Shown here piece after piece: positions 41,425 to 51,474 of a stretch of 64,000 nucleotides of DNA. Within the stretch, counting starts at the first letter, position 1; each line of letters starts with the position of its first letter. Below the pieces are notes generated by a model that saw nothing but the letters and a program-made list of their open reading frames with translations, was not told the DNA's origin and searched no databases. A program made the translations under genes and the position numbers. This stretch comes from Mesostigma viride (lineage: Eukaryota; Streptophyta; Mesostigmatophyceae; Mesostigmatales; Mesostigmataceae): the NCBI GenBank assembly GCA_009746045.1, contig RPFO01000436.1, positions 1,753,851 through 1,817,850 on the forward strand, in the 5' to 3' direction.

Positions 41425-42982
41425 CATTCCATCAAGCGTGCATCGCGCGCAGCTTGCTCCACTCCGTGCCGCGCTGCCCGTTGTGCCGGGCTGTTGTGCC
41501 GCCCCCTGGGACTGCGCTTCCTCTCGGCCCGCCCCCGGTCTCGCTGGGTCCCCTGCCGGGTCCCCACCGGGCCCCGGGGCCAGCTGCCTCCCCGACCCCT
41601 CGGCCGCCGCCCCCGGCCTCGTTGCCGGGGCCTGGGGTGGTCGCGGGCGCGCTGGCGAGTCCCCCTGGGAGGGGCGCCGGCGTTCTCGATCCCCCTCCGC
41701 TGGGGGTCTCCCCGGTGGGCACTGCCTCCTCCGTGGCCCCGGCGGGCATGCCGGGCGCTGGTCGGGTCGTGGTGCGCGCGCCTGCCGGCCCGGCTGGGGA
41801 GACGCCGCAGGCCCCACGTCCTGCCTTTGCTGGCGCCGCTCCCCGCCACTCAGCGCCCGCCGACGGCCTTCACCGGTGTGCCGTGCTGCTTCCCACGGGG
41901 TCCCCGTGTGCTGGTGTGTTCCACAACCGTAACCTCCTCTGCCAGCACCTTCGCGCTGTGCACCCCGATCTCGGCGCGGCGGATCTGCAGGCCATGAGCT
42001 GTTACCGGTGCCCGGAAGCTCACTGCCAGCGGGTGTACTCCATTCACGGGCGCGCTCAGCACGCGCGCGCCTGTGTTGCTCAACGGCCCCTCAACCGGCC
42101 AGCAGTCCCGGCCCCCTCCCCCCTCCCGCCTCGGCTCCCACCGGCTCCCAGCCCCCGCCGCCCGACTACTCGGCCAGTTGGCGTTGGCTTGACACGGTTC
42201 CCTGGGATGCATGCGCCATCAACCCGACGTCTACCCTGACCGACCTCCCCCACCGCGCGCGTAGCCTTTTCGCGCAATGTGCAATCGTTTCTCTCCGGCG
42301 CATGCACGCCGCTCCGGACGACCCGCTGGGCTTTAAACTGCACATGGTGACCCCCCGCCTGCTCCTCACCCCTCTCGGGCGTGGTGTGCGCGGCCTCCAG
42401 GGTGCGGTTATTGCCCGTTGCCGACGCTTTCTGCAGGGGGACTGGGAGGGGCTGTTTGGCGTGCCGCCCCCGCGCACGGCCCGGCTGTCGGGGGAGGTCA
42501 ACTTCGAGCGGGTGGCCGCCGACGTCATCCGCCTCGTCCGCGAGGGGCAGCTCAGCCGGGCCATGACCCGCTTGGAAATGGCCAAGCTGGCCCCCGCCAA
42601 TGCGGCTACCCTGGCGGCCTTGGAGGCTCTTCACCCTGCGGAGCCCGGATTCCAGCTGCCCGTGCCGGACCCCCTGCCGGCCCCCCTCCGGCTGGACCGC
42701 GACTGCTTCCTGGAGGTGATGCGTGCGGTCCCGCGGGCTTCCTCTACCGGGCCGTCGGGCTGGCGCTACGAGCACTTGGAGGTCCTGGTGGGGCATGGGG
42801 GCGAGGACATTCTCTTTGACACCCTCATTGACCTGGCGGCTGGTCGCGTTCCTCCCGCTGCGCGCGAGTGGTTAGCGGGCGCTCGCCTCCTCGCTCTGCT
42901 CAAGGGTGTCTTGCCCCCCCCGAGGGCAAGGTGCGCCCGATCGCCTGCGGTGAGGTGCTCCGCAAGCTCGTGGGCAAAGTGA
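41425..42982 (+). pseudogene. R2-like LINE: second RING half, zinc finger, RT entry (frameshifted)
   Basis: The first frame (to about 42180) has FHQACIARSLL and RCPLCRAVVP (RING end), a long Pro/Ala/Gly linker, then CAGVFHNRNLLCQHLRAVHP and CYRCPEAHCQRVYSIHGRAQ, C2H2-like fingers that in R2 elements bind target DNA. After a shift in a C-rich run the frame continues (42180-42930) with WLDTVPWDACAINP and ASSTGPSGWRYEHLEVLVGH, the N-terminal RT region. It shifts again at about 42930 into the RT frame. Confidence 0.7.
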
Positions 42983-45078
42983 TCTGCCGCCAAAAGGCGC
43001 CCGAGCTCCGTGCCTTTTTCTGCCCGCCCCTCGCAGCGGGTGAGACCTCGGTGGCGGCCCAGCTGGGGGTGACGACTCCAGGCGGGGCGGATATCCTCAT
43101 CCATTCGGTGCAGGCCTACCTCGAGGCCCACCCCACCCACGCTGTCGTCAAGGTCGACTGCCACAACGCGTTCAACAGTCTGTCCCGCGCCAGCATGTTT
43201 GCGGCCGTCATGGAGTCCTTCGAGGACTTGTACGCTTGGACAGCCGTGTGCTACGGCCAGCCCGGCCAACTGGTTCACATCATGGAGGACGGCACTCGCG
43301 GCGGCCTGCTGTCGCGGTCGGGCACCCAGCAAGGGGACCCCCTGGGACCCCTGTACTTTGCCGCCCCCCTCCAGGGTTGCCTCCAAGCGGTCCATGCTGC
43401 CCACCCGGCGGTCGCTATTCAGGCCTACTTGGATGATATCTACCTTCTGGGCCCTGTGCCGGACACCACCGCGGCTCTGCTGGCACTGCAGACCGCGGTG
43501 GCCGACATCAACCTCCAGTTGACCCTGGCCAAGTGCGCGGTGTACTCGCCCCAAGGTGATTGCTCCGGCTTTCCGCCCCAGCTCTTGGGCCGGGACGAGC
43601 GCCTCCATGGGTTGGATGTCCTCGGCGTTCCGGTTGGCGACCCCGCGTTTGTCATCGATGCTCTGCGGGCCGCCCTCGAGGCACGCACTGAGGTACTGCC
43701 CTTGATTGCGCGCCTTCATGATTCGCAGACCAAGGGTCTGCTTCTGTGGTTTTGCGCTCACCCTCGCGTCGTTCACTGGCTCCGGGGCGCTCTTCCGGCT
43801 CAGGTCCGGCTGGCCGCCGAGGGCCACGACGAACGCATCCAGTCGGCCTTGGCGCAGCTGGTCCCGGGCCCCGACCTCCCGCCACATGCTATTCGCATTG
43901 CCTCCCTGCCTGCACGGATGGGTGGCTGCGGTCTGACTCGTGCCGCCCGGCTGGCCCCAGCAGCATTTTTGGGCTCCGTCGCTCAGTCGTGGGCGGAAAG
44001 CTGCCGGCTCCTGCCCCTTTTGGCAACGGCAGCGCCTGACCTCCTGGACCCCAGCAGCCCTTTGCCCTTCGTCACCGCCATCCAGGAGGCCTATGCTGAG
44101 ATCCAGCAGGCCTGTTCTCCCGTCCGTGCCGCTCAGGCGGTACAGCGCCACCTCCCTCGCGGCACTCCCTCGGTCGCCTCCGTTCAATCTCCCGCCGCAT
44201 TCCCTGCTCGCGTCATCGATAAACACCAGAAAACCTACGCGGGTATTCTGCACACGGCTGATTGGATTGCTCTTTTCGCGGACCTCAACGCCCAGGGACG
44301 TGCGTGGCTGTTCTCGCTTTCCTTGCGGAGTGTGGGCTCGGCGTACCTTCGTGCTCTTCCCATGGCCCCCCCATTCGCCTTGGCTCCCAGCCACTACTCG
44401 GTGGCGCTCCGGCACCAGCTATTTGCCCCGCAGCCTCTTGTTCCGGCCGGGCGGCCTTGTGGTAGCTGTGGGCAGCCGCTGGATCCCACGGGGACTCACT
44501 ACCTTGCCTGCATGGGGGGCCAACAGAATCAGAATTGGTATTTGTATTTGCACACTGTCCTCCTGACGGTGGTGCTCGCCATGATTCGGTCGGTTTTCCC
44601 CCACGCGAACATCCGGTCCGAGGATGCGGATGGCGCTGCCTTCTATTCCCCCAACCACCGGCCTGACATCGTGGTGCTGGACTTTGAGGGGGGTGGCCGG
44701 CATCTGCTTATTGACGTTTCGGTGGCGCGGCCCTTGGCTCTTAGCCACGTGGCTGGGGCCTCCCTCACGGCAGGTTACACGGCGGACCGGGCGGAGCGGG
44801 CCAAGCTCCTGGCCTACGGCGACGTCGGGCACCATCGTGTGGTGCCCTTTGTCCTGGAGGAGTTTGGGGCCATGGGGCCCCTGACCTCCGCCTTCTTCAA
44901 GGAGTGTTGCCGGCTCCGGGAGGACCGGCTGGACCTGGAGGGCCAGCGGGCCCCATGGTCGGCGCGGACCTGGACGTCATATTGGCGTCAGCGCTTGTCG
45001 GTGGCGCTGACTCGGGCCATGGCTGACATCATGCTCCGCCGTACGCGGGCTGATTTTGCGGTGCAGCAGGGCTATTAG
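42922..45078 (+). CDS. R2/HERO-like RT with CCHC knuckle and restriction-like endonuclease
   Basis: Open from 42868; real protein sequence begins about 42922 (PEGKVRPIACGEVLRKLVGK). Numbering from 42868: RT motif A VDCHNAFN at 96-103, motif B GTQQGDPLGP at 152-161, motif C YLDD at 187-190. The CCHC-type CGSCGQPLDPTGTHYLAC is near 530-548. The PD-(D/E)xK nuclease has RPDIVVLD near 597 and LLIDVSVARP near 612. This set, an RT followed by knuckle and nuclease, defines early-branching site-specific LINEs (R2, HERO, NeSL groups). It would nick target DNA and prime cDNA synthesis. No stop occurs until 45076-45078. Confidence 0.88.
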   Translation, partial: EGKVRPIACGEVLRKLVGKVICRQKAPELRAFFCPPLAAGETSVAAQLGVTTPGGADILIHSVQAYLEAHPTHAVVKVDCHNAFNSLSRASMFAAVMESFEDLYAWTAVCYGQPGQLVHIMEDGTRGGLLSRSGTQQGDPLGPLYFAAPLQGCLQAVHAAHPAVAIQAYLDDIYLLGPVPDTTAALLALQTAVADINLQLTLAKCAVYSPQGDCSGFPPQLLGRDERLHGLDVLGVPVGDPAFVIDALRAALEARTEVLPLIARLHDSQTKGLLLWFCAHPRVVHWLRGALPAQVRLAAEGHDERIQSALAQLVPGPDLPPHAIRIASLPARMGGCGLTRAARLAPAAFLGSVAQSWAESCRLLPLLATAAPDLLDPSSPLPFVTAIQEAYAEIQQACSPVRAAQAVQRHLPRGTPSVASVQSPAAFPARVIDKHQKTYAGILHTADWIALFADLNAQGRAWLFSLSLRSVGSAYLRALPMAPPFALAPSHYSVALRHQLFAPQPLVPAGRPCGSCGQPLDPTGTHYLACMGGQQNQNWYLYLHTVLLTVVLAMIRSVFPHANIRSEDADGAAFYSPNHRPDIVVLDFEGGGRHLLIDVSVARPLALSHVAGASLTAGYTADRAERAKLLAYGDVGHHRVVPFVLEEFGAMGPLTSAFFKECCRLREDRLDLEGQRAPWSARTWTSYWRQRLSVALTRAMADIMLRRTRADFAVQQGY

Positions 45079-45215
45079 GTTCCTCCCGTTAGGCGTTTCC
45101 ATTGGTCTTATCGTAGTATAGAGCTTTGACATGGCTCTGTATATAGGTTTATAGCTGGGCGTTTGCTTTGGTTTGAGTGATTTCACTCTGCTGTAAGTAA
45201 TTATATTTTTAATAT

Positions 45216-45357
45216 ATTAGGTTCCTCCCGTTAGGCGTTTCCATTGGTCTTATCGTAGTATAGAGCTTTGACATGGCTCTGTATATAGGTTTATAGCTGG
45301 GCGTTTGCTTTGGTTTGAGTGATTTCACTCTGCTGTAAGTAATTATATTTTTAATAT
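45216..45357 (+). mobile_element. R2-like LINE copy B', 3'-UTR-only
   Basis: A second, tandem copy of the 138-bp 3' UTR (from TAGGTTCCTCCCGTTAGGCG to TTTTTAATATAT), as if a very short cDNA had inserted at the previous copy's end. Confidence 0.85.
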
Positions 45358-47582
45358 ATATTAAAAATATAATTACTTACAGCAGAGTGAAATCACTCAA
45401 ACCAAAGCAAACGCCCAGCTATAAACCTATATACAGAGCCATGTCAAAGCTCTATACTACGATAAGACCAATGGAAACGCCTAACGGGAGGAACCTAATA
45501 GCCCTGCTGCACCGCAAAATCAGCCCGCGTACGGCGGAGCATGATGTCAGCCATGGCCCGAGTCAGCGCCACCGACAAGCGCTGATGCCAATATGACGTC
45601 CAGGTCCGCGCCGACCATGGGGCCCGCTGGCCCTCCAGGTCCAGCCGGTCCTCCCGGAGCCGGCAACACTCCTTGAAGAAGGCGGAGGTCAGGGGCCCCA
45701 TGGCCCCAAACTCCTCCAGGACAAAGGGCACCACACGATGCATGGTGCCCGACGTCGCCGTAGGCCAGGAGCTTGGCCCGCTCCGCCCGGTCCGCCGTGT
45801 AACCTGCCGTGAGGGAGGCCCCAGCCACGTGGCAAAGAGCCAAGGGCCGCGCCACCGAAACGTCAATAAGCAGATGCCGGCCACCCCCTCAAAGTCCAGC
45901 ACCACGATGTCAGGCCGGTGGTTGGGGGAATAGAAGGCAGCGCCATCCGCATCCTCGGACCGGATGTTCGCGTGGGGGAAAACCGACCGAATCATGGCGA
46001 GCACCACCGTCAGGAGGACAGTGTGCAAATACAAATACCAATTCTGATTCTGTTGGCCCCCCATGCAGGCAAGGTAGTGAGTCCCCGTGGGATCCAGCGG
46101 CTGCCCACAGCTACCACAAGGCCGCCCGGCCGGAACAAGAGGCTGCGGGGCAAATAGCTGGTGCCGGAGCGCCACCGAGTAGTGGCTGGGAGCCAAGGCG
46201 AATGGGGGGGCCATGGGAAGAGCACGAAGGTACGCCGAGCCCACACTCCGCAAGGAAAGCGAGAACAGCCACGCACGTCCCTGGGCGTTGAGGTCCGCGA
46301 AAAGAGCAATCCAATCAGCCGTGTGCAGAATACCCGCGTAGGTTTTCTGGTGTTTATCGATGACGCGAGCAGGGAATGCGGCGGGAGATTGAACGGAGGC
46401 GACCGAGGAGTGCCGCGAGGGAGGTGGCGCTGTACCGCCTGAGCGGCACGGACGGGAGAACAGGCCTGCTGGATCTCAGCATAGGCCTCCTGGATGGCGG
46501 TGACGAAGGGCAAAGGGCTGCTGGGGTCCAGGAGGTCAGGCGCTGCCGTTGCCAAAAGGGGCAGGAGCCGGCAGCTTTCCGCCCACGACTGAGCGACGGA
46601 GCCCAAAAATGCTGCTGGGGCCAGCCGGGCGGCACGAGTCAGACCGCAGCCACCCATCCGTGCAGGCAGGGAGGCAATGCGAATAGCATGTGGCGGGAGG
46701 TCGGGGCCCGGGACCAGCTGCGCCAAGGCCGACTGGATGCGTTCGTCGTGGCCCTCGGCGGCCAGCCGGACCTGAGCCGGAAGAGCGCCCCGGAGCCAGT
46801 GAACGACGCGAGGGTGAGCGCAAAACCACAGAAGCAGACCCTTGGTCTGCGAATCATGAAGGCGCGCAATCAAGGGCAGTACCTCAGTGCGTGCCTCGAG
46901 GGCGGCCCGCAGAGCATCGATGACAAACGCGGGGTCGCCAACCGGAACGCCGAGGACATCCAACCCATGGAGGCGCTCGTCCCGGCCCAAGAGCTGGGGC
47001 GGAAAGCCGGAGCAATCACCTTGGGGCGAGTACACCGCGCACTTGGCCAGGGTCAACTGGAGGTTGATGTCGGCCACCGCGGTCTGCAGTGCCAGCAGAG
47101 CCGCGGTGGTGTCCGGCACAGGGCCCAGAAGGTAGATATCATCCAAGTAGGCCTGAATAGCGACCGCCGGGTGGGCAGCATGGACCGCTTGGAGGCAACC
47201 CTGGAGGGGGCGGCAAAGTACAGGGGTCCCAGGGGGTCCCCTTGCTGGGTGCCCGACCGCGACAGCAGGCCGCCGCGAGTGCCGTCCTCCATGATGTGAA
47301 CTGGCAGTTGGCCGGGCTGGCCGTAGCACACGGCTGTCCAAGCGTACAAGTCCTCGAAGGACTCCATGACGGCCGCAAACATGCTGGCGCGGGACAGACT
47401 GTTGAACGCGTTGTGGCAGTCGACCTTGACGACAGCGTGGGTGGGGTGGGCCTCGAGGTAGGCCTGCACCGAATGGATGAGGATATCCGCCCCGCCTGGA
47501 GTCGTCACCCCCAGCTGGGCCGCCACCGAGGTCTCACCCGCTGCGAGGGGCGGGCAGAAAAAGGCACGGAGCTCGGGCGCCT
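45358..47582 (-). mobile_element. R2-like LINE copy C, inverted, 5'-truncated
   Basis: Starts tail to tail with B' at the palindrome TTTTTAATATATATTAAAAA (45348-45367) and runs on the minus strand through endonuclease, knuckle and RT to 47582, near residue 48 of the copy B frame. Nearly identical to B. Differences: the ATGC insertion shared with copy A (about 45745), a TGG insertion (47299), and single-base losses in C/G runs near 45890, 46405 and 47210 that break the frame. Confidence 0.87.
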
Positions 47583-48043
47583 ATATATATGCCTGACATG
47601 CAAGGCGGCTTTCAAGGGCACTGCCATGCGGGCGAAGGCTCACATCACGGGGTGGCCAATACTGATGCAACCCTCAATGGGGTGAGCAAATGCACGAATC
47701 CGCCATTGAAAGGCGTTTCGTGTCAGGCTGCCGCAGGAGGAGGCGGAGAAGGAGGCCAAGAAGCGGCGACGGCAGGATGCAGTCCGAGTATAGAGATGGC
47801 GGCCGAGGTCCGGAACCTGCGTAGGGAAGGTCTGATGAATGAGGAGCCAGAGATTGAGGAGAGTGATGCACGAACGTGGAAATCTGCCCGCGCTAGCACG
47901 TACTAGCAATGCATGCTGGAGCTCACGGCTGGGTCCAGCGCATCCCAGAGCAAGGGGCGTTCCGATAATGGAACTCAGCCTGCCGCGGTCATGATGACCA
48001 AGCAGCAGCTTGATGACTCAGGAGCATGTGACAACCGGCCCTG
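47583..48043 (+). pseudogene. hAT-like transposase, BED zinc-finger part (right half)
   Basis: Begins with the second copy of the 15-bp duplication and continues the BED finger: CLTCKAAFKGTAMRAKAHITG (Cys pair, Phe, Arg, His), then GVSKCTNPP after a shift near 47680, then a basic stretch LPQEEAEKEAKKRRR. Later frames (NLRREGLMNEEPEIEESDAR; QPAAVMMTKQQLDDSGACDN) look like transposase linker. The catalytic RNase H-like domain is absent. Confidence 0.6.
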
Positions 48044-48063
48044 ACGTACATGCACGTGTCGTA

Positions 48064-48161
48064 TCATTGGCCATTAATTAATTAATTTATTAATTAATTA
48101 ATTAATTAATTAATTTTAATTAATAATTAACACGGAACAGCGTTGTTGTGTCATTGGCCAT
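48064..48161. mobile_element. Tail-only insertion: (TTAA)n with 11-bp direct repeats
   Basis: TCATTGGCCAT at 48064-48074 and 48151-48161 flanks a TTAA tract plus about 22 bp. It looks like a LINE-type insertion truncated to almost only its tail. Confidence 0.6.
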
Positions 48162-48540
48162 CATTGGATGGAGTCATGTGCAGTTTTTCAAATGGGATGA
48201 CAATCAAACCCAGCAACCATGTCCTAATATGTTTTGATATAATTAGTTCTCATGCAGCATCAATTGATATTTGTGTTGTAATTAAGCGCCATCATACCAT
48301 GTGTGTTTACCTTTCACCTTTGATTGAACATTAGGGTAAATGTAGGTTTATTCAGCAAGCATGTTGATGACGGTGGCTTATATTCAGTTGATGCCGGCCA
48401 CGCCGTGTTTGAATAATTACATGTGGAAACATGATGCTACATGATCAGTCACGAGCCACGAGCCACGAGATAGCCATGGCTGCATGCGCATGACGGCGGA
48501 GCTCATAACTTTCACGTTTGAGCACCGAATTTAGCCGTGA
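48162..48540. other. hAT interior, nothing recognised
   Basis: AT-rich, no coding or repeat feature seen. Confidence 0.4.
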
Positions 48541-48609
48541 ATATCACAATCGACGCGTCTTTCTACGACGCACATGCTGATATAATTTTCTGAAGCTATT
48601 ACGCAATAT

Positions 48610-50016
48610 ATGATGAGCAAACGCTCTTCGACGCAACGCAGCCTGGCGGGCTGCGCTCGGCAATGAAAATACGTCTGCAGCTCCGGCTGCAGCTTCGCCA
48701 ACCGGCCCAGAAGGCAGCGGCGCCACTAGCCAAGCTCTAGTGGTCGCCCAGCCCCCCGAGCCCGCCTCGCCAGCTGCGTCGCCTGAACCCAAGCGCAGTC
48801 GCCCTGCCGAGCCGAGCTGGGTCGAGCTCGAATTTGTAGCCGAAGCCCGCCAGCCCGACTTCTTTGACAAGTTTACCGAGACACGCATCCTGGCCTGCGT
48901 GTTTTTTGGATCGCACGCCTCGCTTCTTGAACTGTGCAAGCAGCTCTTCATCCAAGGTCGCCTGTTTGATCCTTACCAGAGGCGCATCTCCACTTTCGAC
49001 CCCTTCCCCAGCCTCCGCCGCCCCCACCTCCAGCAATTCGCTCTCTTTTCCCTCCTTGGATTCTCCATCGAGGAGCTTTGGCCCCCCAAGCCCCTCACCA
49101 TGCCACCTTGACCGAATCCTCCATCCGCTCACTCCTCAAGGAGGCCCTCGAGCAGCACGTGGCCCCCATTGCTGCGGATGTGGCGGCCATGGGCAGCACG
49201 CTGGCTGGCAGCCGAGCTTCCCCTCCTCTCGATCCATGCACAATCTCCACCGCCACCTCCACCCTCCTCGCAGTCCTCCACCGCCACCACCCCCACCTCC
49301 GACGCCATCACCGCCCAGCTCTGCGACATCGACCAGCGTCTTAAGGACAACGCTATCGCTATCGAGGTCCTGCAGAACATCGCAGGCCTCACCGCCCAGG
49401 CGGTGAAGGACATTGCCGCCAAGCCAGCCCCTGCTGGCCTGGCCGGCGATGCTCCTCCCATCACGACCTGGGCGGACATGCTTAAGCAGCACACCACCTC
49501 CACCACCTCCGCCGTCGCAGCACAGCTCCAGCGACAGACGCTTGACCTCCGCGAGGAGGCCGAGCTCGCCAAGCGCAGCCTCAACGTCATCGTCAAGAAC
49601 TTTGACCTGCATGGTGGAAGGTGAGAATTCCGAGAAGCTTGCACGTGCGTTTGAGAGAGAAATCCTTCATCGCATGGGCCTTACTGGTGAGATCGAGCTG
49701 GTCGCCCACCGCCTTCCCCGCGCGCGGGGTAAGGCAGGGGCGCCCCGGCTCCTTAGAACTCACCTTAAAGAACCCGGCGGACAAGATTTCTTTTCTCAGA
49801 CGCCGCAAGCGGCTCGAAAAGACTCTCTTCACCCTTGACGACGACTTGACCCTGGCGCAGCAACAACGGCGACGGGAGCTATGGCCGACCTACCTCCAGC
49901 TCCGGCAGACCAAGGCGGGGCAGCCGGTGTACTGGAAGGGGGCGGCCATCTACGTCGGCCACAAGCCCTGGCAGGCGACCCCCGCGGCCCCAGCGGCTCC
50001 AGACGCCCCAGCTTAG
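48610..50016 (+). pseudogene. L1-ORF1-like RNA-binding protein, frameshifted
   Basis: Start MMSKRSSTQRSLA at 48610; a shift near 48646 leads to AQPPEPASPAASPEPKRSRP. A conserved segment SHASLLELCKQLFIQGRLFD follows, then a coiled-coil-like LQRQTLDLREEAELAKRS, an RRM-like LNVIVKNFDLHGG (to 49620), then LARAFEREILHRMGLTGEIE in another frame. The C-terminal domain is DKISFLRRRKRLEKTLFTLD with LTLAQQQRRRELWPTYLQLR, ending in an Ala/Pro-rich tail at 50016. About three shifts. It matches 29860-31224 throughout but is clearly diverged. Confidence 0.7.
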
Positions 50017-50424
50017 GGGAATACAGCAGTAGTAGTGTAGAATAGATAGACCGTGGCCATGTACATGTACGCCTCCTACAGGCACTATACCAGCTAAGCC
50101 ACGCGCATTATTTAATCATGTACATGCGTGCCTATGATGTGCCACACTCCAGATGATGCCTAGCTTTATGTAGTTAAGCTGTGCCCATGCAGACTGAGCT
50201 GCTCTCTGCTGAGAGGCCACGCTCTAGCTTTTGTATAGCTATGATGATCTTCCCCACCTATGACGGGCTCCCCTTAGCTGGGAGTTGCCCGAGACTCTGG
50301 GTGGTGCATGTGCCCTAGGGCACCTAGAGCAAGTGTTGTTTACATTCCCACCCTTGCAGGAAGTAGCTTAGAATGTATTATGGGCCACATGCCCCTTCTC
50401 TGGGCTATATGTGCTACAGATACT

Positions 50425-51119
50425 AGTTAACGCCAAGCGCTTTGGCGTGTACCTGATTCGGCATATCTCTGCGATTCCAGCGGCACCGGAACGAGTTCAT
50501 TCCGACAAGTATCAAGAAAGTTATGGCGTTCCGACTTCCCGGTCGCGCGCAAGCGCGAGCCGGCTGTTCTTCTAAGTCGGACGTGAATATTTGCCGACGA
50601 CATATGGGGTCGACAGTAATTCCTGGGCTGACAGGAATTAGGTGCTGAACCTACAACGGTATTGGATTAATACGTCGTACGCAGGAAATAGGAACCTTAA
50701 CCTGTGGTCTGTTGGTACCGCAGGTTTAGTCCTGGACTTCTAGGTGCAGATGCAATAGTCACTGTGGACTGTGCTCTGTGGTCACTGTACCTGTATGGCA
50801 GACCTACTGTATAGGAACTGGGCGCTGTACAGGTAGTGAATACTGTACCGGGAGTGTTATTACTGAGCAGGCCTCCTAGGCTGCTCAGGACTAGCAAGCA
50901 CAGTGCACAAGTATATAAAGAATAGGCCAGTGCCAATTGGGCATCTCTTGCGAGCCCGCCTCACGTGTGTTGCCTTGACTTGGCAAACTCGTGTACAAGC
51001 CTCAAGTGTGTGAGCGCTGTAACATTATCCAAATTTAACAAAGCTCCGTTTCCAACCATATTCACACATTGCTGCATTGCAACCATATCCTACACATTGC
51101 GTTTATAAAAACGTTAACT
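50425..51119. mobile_element. Solo-LTR-like insert with 5-bp target duplication
   Basis: ATACT flanks both sides (50420-50424, 51120-51124). Ends are AGTTAACG and CGTTAACT, an 8-bp inverted repeat. A TATATAAAG box near 50911 and no coding frame fit a solo LTR of a retrotransposon, though the ends are not the usual TG/CA. Confidence 0.55.
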
Positions 51120-51198
51120 ATACTCCCAACGGAGTTATGTTCCTAACTAATTAATTAATTAATTAATTAATTAATTAATTAATTAATTAATTAATTAA

Positions 51199-51398
51199 TG
51201 GGGAAACACATGTATTTTGTCATGTTTAAAGTGGTGCATGCTCAGATATTCTTAAACCTCCAAAAAACACAGAAAAACAAGCCATTTAGCATTTTACCGT
51301 ACTAAATCGTATTATACACCATACTATAGCGTATTATCCATAGTACACCCCGGGACCGTATTTTACCGTACTTAGTACTACGTGTATTTATAACTCTG
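51199..51398. other. hAT right subterminal region
   Basis: AT-rich with CCGTACT, CGTATTATACACC and TAGTACTACG words resembling the left subterminal region; ends TAACTCTG at the 8-bp duplication. Confidence 0.5.
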
Positions 51399-51474
51399 CT
51401 TGCCACACCCCGTGGTGAAGGGGTAATGGTGGGGTGGTCCCTTCCGCAGTCCGCCCTACTGCCTGTGAACCCCC
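51399..51474 (-). pseudogene. LINE RT fragment between hAT and second LINE (piece of the expanded copy)
   Basis: Minus strand reads SQAV..RTAEGTTPPLPLHHGVW, the stretch just before motif B. It joins 34853 on one side and about 53004 on the other. Confidence 0.75.

Larger units (their letters stand above)
39936..45215 (+). mobile_element. R2/HERO-like LINE copy B, near full length
   Basis: Follows copy A's 3' end directly (head to tail). Order: N-terminal domain and RING finger (split by a MITE), C2H2-type zinc finger, RT, CCHC knuckle, PD-(D/E)xK endonuclease, 3' UTR with a TGTAA motif. Shifts near 42180 and 42930 lie in C-rich runs. The RT-endonuclease frame is intact. Confidence 0.85.
48541..51198 (+). 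mobile_element. ORF1-only (half-LINE) retroelement, with solo-LTR-like insert
   Basis: Same ends as 29432-31296: leader with TATCACAATCGACGCGTC, ORF1 48610-50016, 3' UTR, terminal hairpin ACTCCCAACGGAGTTATG and TTAA tail (51146-51198). A 695-bp insert (50425-51119) splits the 3' UTR just before the hairpin. No RT. Confidence 0.75.
34854..51398. mobile_element. hAT-type DNA transposon, 16.5 kb with nested cargo
   Basis: Flanked by CTTGCCAC at 34846-34853 and 51399-51406, an 8-bp duplication as expected for hAT. Without it, the LINE RT reads through (HHGVWQ to GCVL). The ends are short and imperfect: CAGTGAAAAATAGTACGG at the left and, reverse-complemented, CAGAGTTATAAATACACG at the right. Both subterminal 200 bp are rich in GTAC, TAGTAC and AATACG words. 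It encodes the N-terminal BED zinc finger of a hAT-like transposase (38992-39155, continuing at 47598). The catalytic part is not visible, so it is defective. It contains a foldback element, R2-like LINEs and an ORF1-only element. Confidence 0.75.

Noticed and set aside
42766-44415. 549-codon minus-strand open frame
   Set aside because: Antisense shadow of the R2-like RT/endonuclease frame; no family resemblance, and the plus strand carries all RT motifs.
50450-51120. Part of the ORF1-element 3' UTR
   Set aside because: Absent from the other copy and bounded by a 5-bp duplication, so it is an insertion.
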